From positions 1 to 16,159 of the forward strand of contig CATWBR010000038.1 in NCBI GenBank assembly GCA_958349075.1: 16,159 bases of DNA, in the 5' to 3' direction. This document shows, piece after piece, positions 6,978 to 15,295 of this stretch; within the stretch, counting starts at the first letter, position 1; every line of letters begins with the position of its first letter. Under the pieces are notes generated by a model that was not told where the DNA came from, did not search any database, and was given only the letters and a program-made list of their open reading frames with translations. This DNA comes from an uncultured Clostridium sp. GTDB taxonomy: Bacteria > Bacillota > Clostridia > Lachnospirales > Lachnospiraceae. Both the position numbers and the translations under genes were made by a program.

Positions 6978-8106
6978 GATGTGGTTCCTCCTGTTTTGTA
7001 TGGCGCACGCGGTCCAGCTTAGATTGGAACGTGACATAATGAGGCAGTTTCAGATGTGAGATGAATCCGTTCATTTCCAGGCAGTCCCCGTGAAGCAGAA
7101 CGAACTCCTGATTTTGAAGAATTGTATCCCCCTCCATGTCCATCATGCGGTCAAGAATCGACATTGCAATCGCTTTTGTATCATTTCTTCCAAATACCAT
7201 CCCGTAGCCCACCGCCAGGTTCAGACAGTTCGTATTGTGATCCGCCTTATCCCCCTGCCCGGACTGCATTTTTTTGAGGGGATCGCTTTCGTCCTCCCTG
7301 CTCACCTCTTCAGGAAAAAAGGATTCCACCTCGGTCACAAGGATTTCCCCCGCCACCATTTCTTCCTCCTCTAATGCCGGGTGCCGTATCACAACCTCCA
7401 GCTCTCCGGTGCGCAGTTCCCCTACGGTTGGATGCGAAGAACCGAAACCTCTAATCCCCGCGTAGGCAAGACCGCTTATATAGCCGGTATCTGCCCTGGT
7501 TAATGTCTGGAGGACAGCCGAACGGGGTGCCGGGAACGTCAGCGGGTTTTGTGTTATGTCAACCGGTTCGGAGGTATCCTTTTTTTCCGTAATCAGCCCC
7601 TCCTGCCTTAGGAAGCCCGATACTCTCGGCGCCGTAATTTCCGCCGCCCGTTCCCTGTAACGGTTCCACTCTTCCTTGATTAAGCGTTCCTCCTCCGGAG
7701 TTTCATGCCCCAGGGAAAAATCCAGAAGACGGTGCGTATAATCATAAGTGGCCCCCAGAAACTGACCGCCTGCCACGTCTTTAAACGCGGCTGAAATTCT
7801 TCTTATCAAGTGTATCTGCTCCCCATCCATGGGTTTGCTGTAATAATCCCTCGAAAGTGTGGAGCGGTACGCCCTGAGAAGGAAAACCGCCTCCTCCACC
7901 GACCCCTCCGACTGTTTCAGGGCCAGGGAAGCATAGGACGGCGCGTAAAATCCTGCCTCACTCATGACACGGTGGATCAGAAGCTCCATTCTATTTTCAA
8001 CCGCTCTGAGCTCCACACTTTTTCTTCCTCTTGTACGGCATCGTTTTAAAAGCTCCATTGAGCGTCTGACAGCCTTCTGTCCGCCCGTAACTGCTACATA
8101 TGCCAT
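6961..8106 (-). CDS. phnI: C-P lyase core subunit PhnI (ribosyl phosphonate synthesis)
   Basis: A 381-residue PhnI. In E. coli, PhnI with PhnG, PhnH and PhnL replaces the adenine of ATP with the phosphonate to give ribose 1-phosphonate 5-triphosphate; alone it acts as a nucleosidase. Family marks include the start 'MAYVAVTGGQKAV', 'GFGSSHPTVGELRTGE', 'YGMVFGRNDTKAIAMSILDRM' and the C-terminal 'HGDCLEMNGFISHLKLPHYV'. The ATG lies three bases after the phnH stop and the end overlaps phnJ, which fits a stoichiometric complex made from coupled genes. The acidic stretch around 'ESFFPEEVSREDESDPLKK' looks like a variable loop. Confidence 0.97.
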   Translation of the reverse strand: MAYVAVTGGQKAVRRSMELLKRCRTRGRKSVELRAVENRMELLIHRVMSEAGFYAPSYASLALKQSEGSVEEAVFLLRAYRSTLSRDYYSKPMDGEQIHLIRRISAAFKDVAGGQFLGATYDYTHRLLDFSLGHETPEEERLIKEEWNRYRERAAEITAPRVSGFLRQEGLITEKKDTSEPVDITQNPLTFPAPRSAVLQTLTRADTGYISGLAYAGIRGFGSSHPTVGELRTGELEVVIRHPALEEEEMVAGEILVTEVESFFPEEVSREDESDPLKKMQSGQGDKADHNTNCLNLAVGYGMVFGRNDTKAIAMSILDRMMDMEGDTILQNQEFVLLHGDCLEMNGFISHLKLPHYVTFQSKLDRVRHTKQEEPHHGSKL

Positions 8107-8109
8107 CTG

Positions 8110-8694
8110 CTATTCACCCGCCTTTCTCGTAATGATCAGGAAACTGCCGTCCCATCTCACGAACATGAGTTCAATTCCGCATGGATATTCAAAACCCGCT
8201 TTATCCCGGGCCTCAATCCATCTTTGTTCCCTCTCGCCCAGAAAGACACGGCGGCCCTCCGGAGGAATTCCCGGTCCGTGGAATGTCCGGCTGATGTCCG
8301 GGACTTCCTTCTCCCTGATTATCAGAAGCGCGCTTTTCTCCGGTTCCGTATGTGTTCCCGCCTTTACTTTTGCCATCACTGCTTCCGGTTCCTCATTCCC
8401 GTCCAGGAAAAGATAATCGGCCTGTTCCATTTCCGATTCCATGGCTCCGGTCAGAAAATGTATCTCACTTTTTATTTTCTTTTCCAGGCTGCTCCAATAC
8501 GTTACCTCATTGTCCAGCAGCACAGCCGCGAGGGCCAGCCAGATTCCGTTTTTCCCGGAATCCGCACCCGTCTCGAATTTCTCAGCATACATTCCCGCTT
8601 CTCCCACTCTTCCCGGATTGGCCATCGCATCCAAAATCAGACGGAACATACCCTGCGCATCGTGTACAAAATCAAATTTGTGTTTCGTGTCCAT
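8110..8694 (-). CDS. phnH: C-P lyase core subunit PhnH
   Basis: A 194-residue PhnH, a non-catalytic-looking subunit of the PhnGHIJ core needed for joining phosphonate to ribose triphosphate. The start 'FDFVHDAQGMFRLILDAMANPGRV' is the typical PhnH opening, and 'FHGPGIPPEGRRVFLG' with the late 'YPCGIELMFV' are also conserved. The ATG at 8694 follows GGAGG at good spacing. It overlaps the end of phnG by 23 bases and ends three bases before phnI. Confidence 0.96.
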   Translation of the reverse strand: MDTKHKFDFVHDAQGMFRLILDAMANPGRVGEAGMYAEKFETGADSGKNGIWLALAAVLLDNEVTYWSSLEKKIKSEIHFLTGAMESEMEQADYLFLDGNEEPEAVMAKVKAGTHTEPEKSALLIIREKEVPDISRTFHGPGIPPEGRRVFLGEREQRWIEARDKAGFEYPCGIELMFVRWDGSFLIITRKAGE

Positions 8695-9157
8695 TGCTGT
8701 CCTCCATCACGTGGAAATCCACTTTTGTCCCGCGGTATATGGCCGCTTCGGTTTCGCGTTTTTTCTGCTGTTTTCTGCCGAGACGGCGCATTTTCCCTTC
8801 CAGCTCCCCGGCCTCTTTCATTTTTCCCGTATGTACCGCGTCCAGGACAGCGGCGCTTCTAACCTTTTCAAAGTCATCGCCGGCCATGACCGCCGCACCC
8901 TGGACTCCGTCCACCTCTACCACACAGTGGCAGGCCAGCATCTCCCCAATGTAAAAAACGCTCTGCTTTACCGGCTCCTTCACCCGCAGCATTACCATTG
9001 TTTTAGCCGGTTCTTTCAGCAGGGTAATCCTGTGGTTCTTTTCCGCTTCCTTTGCCATCCCGATGACTTCTTTTCTGGATGCCCGCAACAGAATACGGCT
9101 GAATTCTTTTTTATCCATGTTCCGTCCACACTTTCTTAATTGATTTTCAAAGTCCAT
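8672..9157 (-). CDS. phnG: C-P lyase core subunit PhnG
   Basis: A 161-residue PhnG, the small subunit that pairs with PhnI in the core complex. The region around 'ITLLKEPAKTMVMLRVKEPVKQSVFYIGEMLACHCVVEVDG' matches the conserved PhnG fold, including the 'FYIGEML' and 'G..MV.G'-like segments, and the C-terminal 'AAIYRGTKVDFHVM' resembles 'A.R..RVDFFTM' of E. coli. The start is uncertain. The ATG at 9157 has AAGGAAG only two bases away, whereas an in-frame ATG at 9118 (MDKKEF, 148 aa) aligns better with the usual PhnG start but has a weaker ribosome site. It overlaps phnH and begins 32 bases after the second phnE. Confidence 0.9.
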   Translation of the reverse strand: MDFENQLRKCGRNMDKKEFSRILLRASRKEVIGMAKEAEKNHRITLLKEPAKTMVMLRVKEPVKQSVFYIGEMLACHCVVEVDGVQGAAVMAGDDFEKVRSAAVLDAVHTGKMKEAGELEGKMRRLGRKQQKKRETEAAIYRGTKVDFHVMEDSNGHETQI

Positions 9158-9189
9158 CTTCCTTTCGGGCCTGAACTGCTCCGGCCATA

Positions 9190-10050
9190 TCAGAGCTTTA
9201 TTTTCTGTTTTACCGCCGTGCTCAGCGCCTCCACCATATAGGCAAACAGGAATATAAGCAGCACGGCCAGTCCGGCCCTGCCGAGCTTATATCCGTTCAT
9301 CGCCGCCATGATGGTATATCCGACGCCTCCCGCTCCCACCATTCCGAGGATGGATGCCTCCGAGAAATTGATCTCAAAGCGCAGCGCAGTCCAGGCAATC
9401 AGGGCTGTAAAAGAGGAAGGGAGAACCGCTCCGAAAAACACCTGAATCCGGTTCGCCCCGGTTGCCCTGAGCGCCTCTATCGTCTCCTCGGGAACCTCCT
9501 CAAATGCCTGTGCAAATACTTTTCCGAAAAAAGCCACCACATGGAAACTGAGCCCCACAATTCCCGCCGCCGGGCCGAATCCCAGGCAGGCCAGAACGAG
9601 CAGCACCCATACCACCGTGGGAACTGAGCGGAGAAGTGCGAAAAAGCTCTGAAGGATAACAGAGAGCGGTTTCCACGGCGTAATATTCCTCGCACCGAGT
9701 GCACCCGCGGCAAGGCCTGCCGCCATTCCGTAAATTGTGGCCAGGATCGTCACCGTAATTGTTTCCATCAATGTTGTGAGCGTGATGGAAAAACGTTCCG
9801 TAGAAAAGTGCAGCATCTGAGATACCACATCTGCAAATTTAGGAATACGTGAGGCGACCTTTGCCCAATCCAGATTTAAAAGGGCAAAAGAGGCAATTGT
9901 AAGCATGGCGGCCGCCGCCAGGAATATGTATAACGGCAGATCGCGTTTCCAGTCGGCCACCGCTATTTTCTCCGGTACCGGCCCTCTTCTTCCGGTCCTC
10001 CAGACCGGCATTTGTGCACCCGCTGTAAATTCTGAACCACTTGGCTGCAT
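9190..10050 (-). CDS. phnE: Phosphonate ABC transporter permease PhnE (second copy)
   Basis: A 286-residue inner-membrane permease of the phosphonate importer. After a hydrophilic N-terminal stretch of about 35 residues come about six hydrophobic segments. The loop that contacts the ATPase is 'EALRATGANRIQVFFGAVLPSS', followed by 'FSEASILGMVGAGGVGYTI', both typical of PhnE. The ATG follows AAGGAGGAG. It lies 70 bases after the first phnE. The two permeases differ along most of their length, so they probably form a heterodimer with one PhnC pair, as in many Firmicutes. Confidence 0.95.
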   Translation of the reverse strand: MQPSGSEFTAGAQMPVWRTGRRGPVPEKIAVADWKRDLPLYIFLAAAAMLTIASFALLNLDWAKVASRIPKFADVVSQMLHFSTERFSITLTTLMETITVTILATIYGMAAGLAAGALGARNITPWKPLSVILQSFFALLRSVPTVVWVLLVLACLGFGPAAGIVGLSFHVVAFFGKVFAQAFEEVPEETIEALRATGANRIQVFFGAVLPSSFTALIAWTALRFEINFSEASILGMVGAGGVGYTIMAAMNGYKLGRAGLAVLLIFLFAYMVEALSTAVKQKIKL

Positions 10051-10120
10051 TGCTGCTCCTCCTTTATCTGTTTTCTTAATGAATCCTGTTTTTTCTTGAT
10101 ACGCCGTACCGTTCCTATGA

Positions 10121-10915
10121 TTAACGCAGTGTAATTTTTCTCAGATAATCCGTAAGGAGGTTTACCGCTATAATAACCAGGGCAATCGCTATAATGACGG
10201 CGGATGCCGCATGGTAGTTGTACTGTTTGATGTACCCCGTCATAAGGAGTCCGATTCCGCCTGCCCCCACCATGCCGAGGATAGTAGATGCCCTGATATT
10301 AGTCTCAATACAGTACAGAAACCAGGCAATAAATCCCGGGAGGGAAGCCGGCAGGATGCTCTGTGTTATTACGGGCAGGATTCCCGCGCCCGTAGAGCGG
10401 AGCGCCTCCATGTTTTCTCCCGCCGCCTCATCGATTGTCTCTATAAAGGAACGGATCAGGAAACCGGTTGTTCCGATCATCAGCGCCAGCACTCCCACGG
10501 CCGTCCCTATCCCGAATGCAGCCACCAGGATAAATGCCCACACAAGGGCGGGAATATTCCTGAGCACAGAAGCAAACGCCCTGACCAGAAAATTCAGCGG
10601 TTTCACGGGGCAGATAACGGGTGTCCCGAGCAGAGACAAAAAGAATGCAATAACTGCGGAAACCCCGGTTGCCCCTGCCGCCATATAGAATGTCTGGAGA
10701 ATAGCCTCTAAAAGCTGATCCCAACGGCTGAACTTCGGTGGCAGGAAGTCCACAAAAATGAATCTCCAGAATTCTCCCTGGGACAGAATGACCTCCACCG
10801 GATTAAACTTTGTATACCAGGTTGAAAACAGGAACAAAAGAACTCCCGCCGCTGCAAATATCCATGCCGTTTTCCTGCTCTCCCGCGGTACGGTTTTAAT
10901 CTTATCTTCCGCCAT
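10121..10915 (-). CDS. phnE: Phosphonate ABC transporter permease PhnE (first copy)
   Basis: A 264-residue permease with a first membrane helix at about residues 14-31 and the ATPase-contact loop 'ENMEALRSTGAGILPVITQSILPAS', then 'IRASTILGMVGAGGIGLLMTGYI'. The start is taken as the ATG at 10915 (MAEDK), seven bases after GGAGGT. A GTG three codons upstream overlaps that ribosome site and is less likely. It overlaps the end of phnC by 14 bases. With the second phnE it should make the membrane channel for PhnD-delivered phosphonates. Confidence 0.95.
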   Translation of the reverse strand: MAEDKIKTVPRESRKTAWIFAAAGVLLFLFSTWYTKFNPVEVILSQGEFWRFIFVDFLPPKFSRWDQLLEAILQTFYMAAGATGVSAVIAFFLSLLGTPVICPVKPLNFLVRAFASVLRNIPALVWAFILVAAFGIGTAVGVLALMIGTTGFLIRSFIETIDEAAGENMEALRSTGAGILPVITQSILPASLPGFIAWFLYCIETNIRASTILGMVGAGGIGLLMTGYIKQYNYHAASAVIIAIALVIIAVNLLTDYLRKITLR

Positions 10916-11693
10916 GGCCCTCACCTCCCAGCATCAGTTGATCGATCGGTTTGCCGTAAATCTTTTCAATAACCGAATCCTGCAGCTCCCAGGACGGGCC
11001 GTCGTAAACAATCACGCCCCCATGCATTCCAATAATCCGGTCGCAGAATTTTTTAGCCACATCCACCTGATGGAGGTTCACCAGACATGCAATATTTCTC
11101 TCTCTGCACAGCGAACGTATCATTTCCATGACTACCAGGGCGCTGGCCGGATCAAGGGAGGCTATCGGTTCATCACAGAGCAGAATGGAAGGTTCCTGCA
11201 TCAGCGCCCTTACAATTCCCACCCTCTGCTTCTGGCCTCCTGAAAGCTCTCCGGCCCTGTGGTAGATCATATTCTCAAGGCCTGTCTTCCTGAGGAGCTC
11301 CAGCGCATGGCGTTTATCCTCCTCCGTATACCGCCCCAGGATGCCGTCCACGGTGCTCATGTAGCCAAGGCGTCCGTGCATCACGTTCTGCATTACGGTG
11401 AGACGTCCCACCAGATTGTAGTGCTGGAAAATCATTCCGACCCTGCGGCGGATATTTTTCACCTGCTTCTGAGGCGCTCCGGTAATCTCATCACCCTCAA
11501 TAAAAACGGCTCCGTCACTGGCCTCGATCAGGCGGTTGATACACCTTAAGAGAGTTGATTTCCCCGCCCCGGATGGCCCGATGACTCCTGCAATCTCACC
11601 TTTTTTCAGGGCAAACCCGGCATTTTCCAGCGAAGGGGCAGAATTGCCCGGATATGTCTTGGTTAACCGTTCTACCTGTAATACTACTTCCAT
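10902..11693 (-). CDS. phnC: Phosphonate ABC transporter ATPase PhnC
   Basis: A 263-residue import ATPase. Walker A is 'GPSGAGKST' (39-47), the Q-loop 'GMIFQHYNLVGRLTVMQNV', the signature 'ELSGGQKQRVGIVRAL', Walker B 'ILLCDEPIASLDP' and the H-loop 'LVNLHQVDVA' are all present. 'NLVGRLTVMQNVMHGRLG' and 'NLHQVDVAKKFCDRIIGMHGG' are specific to the PhnC group rather than to other ABC ATPases. The ATG follows AAAGGAGAGG. It sits 26 bases after phnD and overlaps phnE. Confidence 0.97.
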   Translation of the reverse strand: MEVVLQVERLTKTYPGNSAPSLENAGFALKKGEIAGVIGPSGAGKSTLLRCINRLIEASDGAVFIEGDEITGAPQKQVKNIRRRVGMIFQHYNLVGRLTVMQNVMHGRLGYMSTVDGILGRYTEEDKRHALELLRKTGLENMIYHRAGELSGGQKQRVGIVRALMQEPSILLCDEPIASLDPASALVVMEMIRSLCRERNIACLVNLHQVDVAKKFCDRIIGMHGGVIVYDGPSWELQDSVIEKIYGKPIDQLMLGGEGHGGR

Positions 11694-11719
11694 AGTCCCT
11701 CTCCTTTAACTGCCCGTGC

Positions 11720-12724
11720 CTATTCTTCCGGTATAACTTTTGCCATCAGGTCTCTCACATAATCGTAATCGCTGTCGTAAGCTTCCACAAAGGAGGCATT
11801 CTTTTCCGGGTCAAAACCGAGCATATATTGAAAATAATCCGGGTTTTTGTAATCCAGCATAAATTCCTTAACCGCCTGCTTTAAATCTTCCGGCAGATCA
11901 CCGCGGATTCCCATCGGTGAGGACGGAATCCGTGGTGATTCGTGGATGACGCGGAACTGGTCTTCAAAAACACGGCCGCCGGCTATTTCACTGGAGAGAA
12001 TATCTGATGCAATCGGCGCCGCATCCACATCCCCGTTAATCACGGACTGGAGTCCATTCTGATGTTTGCCCGAAAAGATAACGGAAGAGAAAAATTTGCC
12101 GTTGGTATGGAAATCTTCGTTTGTTGTCCCCTCAAAGGTATTCATAAGTTCCAGCGTCGGTACATAGTTACCCGAGGTGGAGGACGGATCCACAAAGGCG
12201 AAGGTCCTTCCTTCCAGGTCTTCTAATGACTGGATATCACTGTCGGTTTTCACGATAATCTTGGACGTATAGCCGGCCTGGGATTTATCTCCGCCGGGAG
12301 CCGGGGTTACAAGCGCTTCCGCTCCGGAACGCTCCGATGCCTGCACATAGGAAACCGGCCCAAAATACACAATATCGGCTTTGCCCGTCCTCATCGCCTC
12401 CACGGCCGCATTATAATCCGCCGCATTAACCTCCGTTACCTTGATTCCAAGCGCCTCCGACATATCGCCCTCTATCATGTTCCTGTACTCCGCATATTCC
12501 TCACTGGCCTCGTTAGGAAGATAACAGATGACAAGTTCCTTTACCGTATCTTTGTAAGAAACCTCTTTTTCTTCCGCCGCTTCCTGTGTAACCGCCGTCT
12601 CCGTCTGCTGTCCCGGCTCCGTCCCCGGCGTTCCGGTCTCTCCCGACGTCTTCGCACCGCATCCCATCATGGACACCGCTGCCAAACATGCCATTCCCAA
12701 AGCTGCCAATCGTCTGATAACCAT
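11720..12724 (-). CDS. phnD: Phosphonate-binding lipoprotein PhnD
   Basis: First gene of the operon: the substrate-binding protein that captures phosphonates outside the membrane. The frame is open from an ATG at 12745, but the ATG at 12724 (334 aa, MVIRRL) has AAAGGAGAG seven bases upstream, whereas the earlier one has no ribosome site. From this start a signal peptide ends in 'SMMGC' with the lipid-modified Cys22, followed by a Thr/Glu-rich linker. PhnD marks are 'VYFGPVSYVQA', 'FAFVDPSSTSGNYVPTLEL', 'FSGKHQNGLQSVINGDVDAA' and 'SPRIPSSPMG', which together shape the phosphonate pocket. Placing the binding protein first should give it the highest expression. Upstream TTTACA repeats suggest phosphate control. 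Confidence 0.96.
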   Translation of the reverse strand: MVIRRLAALGMACLAAVSMMGCGAKTSGETGTPGTEPGQQTETAVTQEAAEEKEVSYKDTVKELVICYLPNEASEEYAEYRNMIEGDMSEALGIKVTEVNAADYNAAVEAMRTGKADIVYFGPVSYVQASERSGAEALVTPAPGGDKSQAGYTSKIIVKTDSDIQSLEDLEGRTFAFVDPSSTSGNYVPTLELMNTFEGTTNEDFHTNGKFFSSVIFSGKHQNGLQSVINGDVDAAPIASDILSSEIAGGRVFEDQFRVIHESPRIPSSPMGIRGDLPEDLKQAVKEFMLDYKNPDYFQYMLGFDPEKNASFVEAYDSDYDYVRDLMAKVIPEE

Positions 12725-12797
12725 ACTTTTTCTCTCCTTTTTCATCTCGAAAATTTGTTATTCATCCCTTTACGTTTTTTCTGACTACGAGTTTCAT

Positions 12798-12871
12798 TGT
12801 AACAACCTTATGTAAAATGGAACTGCCGGGTGCGGTGAAACCTTTGTAAACTCCTGTAAAACATTTGTAAC
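12798..12871 (-). promoter_or_regulatory. Tandem PhoP-box-like repeats and probable phn operon promoter
   Basis: On the minus strand, GTTACA (12871-12866), TTTACA (12860-12855) and TTTACA (12850-12845) are spaced 11 and 10 bases apart, close to one helical turn. A further TTTACA (12816-12811) and GTTACA (12803-12798) lie closer to phnD. PhoP of Bacillus binds direct repeats of TT(A/T/C)ACA with about five bases between them. A TACAAT (12801-12796) could be the -10, with no good -35, as expected for a PhoP-activated promoter. This implies that phn is switched on by phosphate starvation. Binding is inferred. Confidence 0.6.
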
Positions 12872-13133
12872 CCCATAAAATCCAGGATTTCCCCGTTAAA
12901 ATAACAGGACGGACGGTTGCCAAAGGATTTTTGACCCCGATTGAGGCCTGCGACAGGAAAAAAAGATTTTACAACTAGAAATCTGCATGAAATTACTGTA
13001 AATACTGAAAAAGAAATGTAAGAATTCTTAGGATGGCCGTAATAGGATCAAGGCTTCAAATAGTTTAAAATAACAATATGAGTTTACCGGTATCCGCTGC
13101 GGCGGAACTCCCGGCCGAAAGGGGATTTATGAT
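12872..13133. other. Intergenic region between divergent phnD and the lipoprotein gene
   Basis: About 260 bases without a convincing gene. It must hold the promoter of the plus-strand gene at 13134. AT-rich stretches (13055-13080) could supply it, but I see no clean -35/-10 pair. A TTTTACA on the plus strand at about 12967 and scattered TGTAA motifs resemble single Pho half-sites. A good ribosome site (AAAGGGGA) precedes the ATG at 13134. Confidence 0.5.
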
Positions 13134-13868
13134 ATGAGACTTAAACAAGCTGCCATCCTGTCCGTACTATGTGTATTTATGGCCCTGTCCGCCTCGGCGT
13201 GCTCCGAAAAAGGAAATGACTACTTTAATGCCGTGGTCACGGAAGCCACGGAAGACGGATACACCGTGGAACCGTTCAAGGGGGAAGAAATTCTTAAAAA
13301 GGCGTCCGCCATACGGCTTTCGAACACCGTCCTCTCCACCAATGAAGTCCCAGACCTGAAACCGGGTGACACCGCACGCATCGTGTGGAACGGAAAAGTG
13401 GAAAAGGGGGAGCCCGCTTCTCTGGAAACCGTCTTTGCCATCTACAGCCTGCCTCCTCTGTACAGTAAAGAGCTTTATCAGGCAAAGAATAAATACATCG
13501 GTGACGCCTCTGCCGACGGGCGGCTGTTCGGACTGCTGTCGGACTGCTTCAACATAGGGGAAGAAAGGACCACCGAGCTTCAGACCTCAGAGGAGTCCTA
13601 CACCTACATTATTCACTTTAGGAACGAGCCCGATTCCAGACGTATGTACCAGGCCGCCGGCTGTCTCCTGGCTCTGATCGAAAACTGCGGGGAGGTCCGC
13701 TGGGATTATCCGTCCGACGGCGACGGAGTCAAAGAGAGCGAAAGCCTCACCGCAGAAAGCGCCGAAGAACTTCTGGGTATTGAAAATATTGCGGAGTACG
13801 GTGAAAGCGAAGAGTCGCTGTCACAGCTTCTGCAGACACTCTGCAGTCTGACCGGGATAAACCGATAA
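13134..13868 (+). CDS. Predicted lipoprotein with DUF3221-like and DUF4825-like regions
   Basis: A 244-residue protein of unknown function. The signal peptide ends in 'LSASAC' (Cys23), which suggests lipid anchoring on the outer face of the membrane. Residues 30-104 form a beta-rich segment ('FNAVVTEATEDGYTVEPF ... LKPGDTARIVW ... VFAIY') resembling the OB-like fold of DUF3221 proteins. Residues 117-192 ('NKYIGDASADGRLFGLL ... ELQTSEESYTYIIHF ... LLALIENCGEVRWDY') resemble DUF4825, a domain that I recall in extracytoplasmic parts of BlaR1/M56-type sensors and in lipoproteins. The acidic tail from about 195 looks flexible. Its start follows AAAGGGGA. It is the first of three plus-strand genes that probably form an operon. 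Domain names are from memory of consensus patterns, and no enzymatic motif is visible. Confidence 0.75.
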   Translation: MRLKQAAILSVLCVFMALSASACSEKGNDYFNAVVTEATEDGYTVEPFKGEEILKKASAIRLSNTVLSTNEVPDLKPGDTARIVWNGKVEKGEPASLETVFAIYSLPPLYSKELYQAKNKYIGDASADGRLFGLLSDCFNIGEERTTELQTSEESYTYIIHFRNEPDSRRMYQAAGCLLALIENCGEVRWDYPSDGDGVKESESLTAESAEELLGIENIAEYGESEESLSQLLQTLCSLTGINR

Positions 13869-13916
13869 CCCGGCCGTCTGATAACTGCCGTTAACAGAGA
13901 AAGGAAACGTGATTTT

Positions 13917-14795
13917 ATGGTATTTTCCACCAGTTCTGCCCGCAGGAAAGCGATAAGAAGATTAACCGCCCTGCCCCTCAGTCTCCTGCTGTGCCTTGTC
14001 TTTACGCTCACCGCGCTGGCCCACGATGCCGAATACGGGATGTGGCACGGAGAGCAGGATGCTCTTATCATCGGAACAATTGAAGAGATAGACGGGACCC
14101 TGTGCCGGGTGACGGTAAATCACGCGTTCACCTGCGGTCCGGAGGGCGCTGAGAAACATGTAATCGACCATATGTTGCCGGTTGATGAGATACCGGACTC
14201 CCTGACCGCAGATCTGACCGGCTATGACGGACAGATTCACTCCTATGTGAGTTCCTACCATGGCAAAGCCAGGCCGGAAAGAGGCGATATCGTCCTTCTC
14301 TCCCTGGACAAAAAGGACGGTGTCTGGGATGCCGTCTGGCCCCCCTGTGAGGTAAGCGGCACCGATCCCGGCACGCTGGAACTCCTGCCCGATAAAGAAA
14401 AGAACGGCACAGCGGCCGCCTGGGAAGTTTTTATCCGTTCAGACGGAGCGATCAATGATTTTAAATCCATCGAAAACGACATGATTACCGCATATGTGCG
14501 CCAGGAGGACGGCACCATCACAGAGGAAACCGTCTGGGAAAAGATGACGGGTGATTCTGCCGAAGATGCGGACGCAATAGCCGGAAGCCGTGCCGCCTCA
14601 GTAACTGCCGGTGTGGAAGAAACTACGTCTGCTGTGGATAGCGGCCCCGCGGACGGACAAAAGAACCGGGAAAGGGAAACCGGGGAAGGAAGCTACCGCT
14701 CTAATTTCTGGCCGCTTATCGCCGTCTTCGCCGTGATCTGCCTCATCAGTACCGCCCTGGGGATCCGGATTAGAAAGCACTTCCGTAAAAAATAA
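13917..14795 (+). CDS. Exported protein with C-terminal membrane anchor, unknown function
   Basis: A 292-residue protein that I do not recognise. A basic start and hydrophobic run end in 'LTALA', a likely signal-peptidase site. The extracellular part (about 37-175) is beta-rich: 'ALIIGTIEEIDGTLCRVTVNHAF' and later 'RPERGDIVLLSLDKKDGVWDAVWP' echo the pattern of the preceding lipoprotein's first domain. A Thr/Ser/Gly/Glu-rich linker (about 215-262) leads to one membrane helix ('FWPLIAVFAVICLISTAL') and the basic tail 'RKHFRKK', so the bulk should face outside. It lies 48 bases after the lipoprotein gene, with AAAGGA upstream. The layout fits a surface partner or sensor for the lipoprotein, which is inference. 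Confidence 0.75.
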   Translation: MVFSTSSARRKAIRRLTALPLSLLLCLVFTLTALAHDAEYGMWHGEQDALIIGTIEEIDGTLCRVTVNHAFTCGPEGAEKHVIDHMLPVDEIPDSLTADLTGYDGQIHSYVSSYHGKARPERGDIVLLSLDKKDGVWDAVWPPCEVSGTDPGTLELLPDKEKNGTAAAWEVFIRSDGAINDFKSIENDMITAYVRQEDGTITEETVWEKMTGDSAEDADAIAGSRAASVTAGVEETTSAVDSGPADGQKNRERETGEGSYRSNFWPLIAVFAVICLISTALGIRIRKHFRKK

Positions 14796-14821
14796 AAAGA
14801 AAAACAGAATGGAGAAACGCT

Positions 14822-15295
14822 ATGACCCGATGCCAGGAATGTTATTCCGAAAACAGCAGGATCACTCCGCTGCTCAATCCGCTCGATTGTCTGCAAAACC
14901 ACACGCAGTACATCTGCGGAACCTGCGGCCGCTGCATCTGCATTGAACATGATCCGGTCCGGAATTTGCAGAGATGGAATTTCCCGTTTAAGTCCGCCGA
15001 GATCGCAGGCCTTTACCTTCGCACCGCAGATTACACATCAAAAAGGCCCTGCGGGATCTATGAGCTCAGGAGTGGAACCGGCAGGGTTTCCTATAAGATT
15101 TTTGAAGACGCCGGAAGCCTGCGTCTTTACCTTCAAAAGAACAGGGATAAAACGTGTGAACGGATGGAACCTGTTTATGCCACAGAGCAGTATGTGGAAT
15201 ACCCGCACACCAGAATCCGGAAGCTGACCTCCGGTGAGATTGAACGGTATATGGCGGAAAAAAGAAAGGGAGCTGTTGCAAAAGTAGATAAATAA
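14822..15295 (+). CDS. Small cysteine-rich zinc-ribbon protein, unknown function
   Basis: A 157-residue cytoplasmic protein with no signal peptide. Cysteines cluster near the start: 'CQEC' (4, 7), then 'YICGTCGRCICIEHD' (Cys32, 35, 38, 40, His43), which looks like a zinc ribbon or treble-clef site. The rest ('WNFPFKSAEIAGLYLRTADY', 'GIYELRSGTGRVSYKIFED', 'IRKLTSGEIERYMAEKR') is compact and polar. From memory, similar conserved small proteins recur in Clostridia, usually unannotated. The ATG follows TGGAG at good spacing, 26 bases after the membrane-anchored protein. The gene's last codons form the left arm of the terminator. Nucleic-acid binding is possible but not shown. Confidence 0.8.
   Translation: MTRCQECYSENSRITPLLNPLDCLQNHTQYICGTCGRCICIEHDPVRNLQRWNFPFKSAEIAGLYLRTADYTSKRPCGIYELRSGTGRVSYKIFEDAGSLRLYLQKNRDKTCERMEPVYATEQYVEYPHTRIRKLTSGEIERYMAEKRKGAVAKVDK

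Noticed and set aside
8224..9139. Long plus-strand frames opposite phnH and phnG
   Set aside because: They are antisense shadows of well-recognised phn genes, with low-complexity Ser/Pro/Phe-rich translations and no family features.
12946..12964. Small hairpin CCTG-CGA-CAGG followed by an A-run in the phnD upstream region
   Set aside because: The stem is only four bases and the A-run would serve a minus-strand terminator in the wrong place; not convincing as a terminator or riboswitch.
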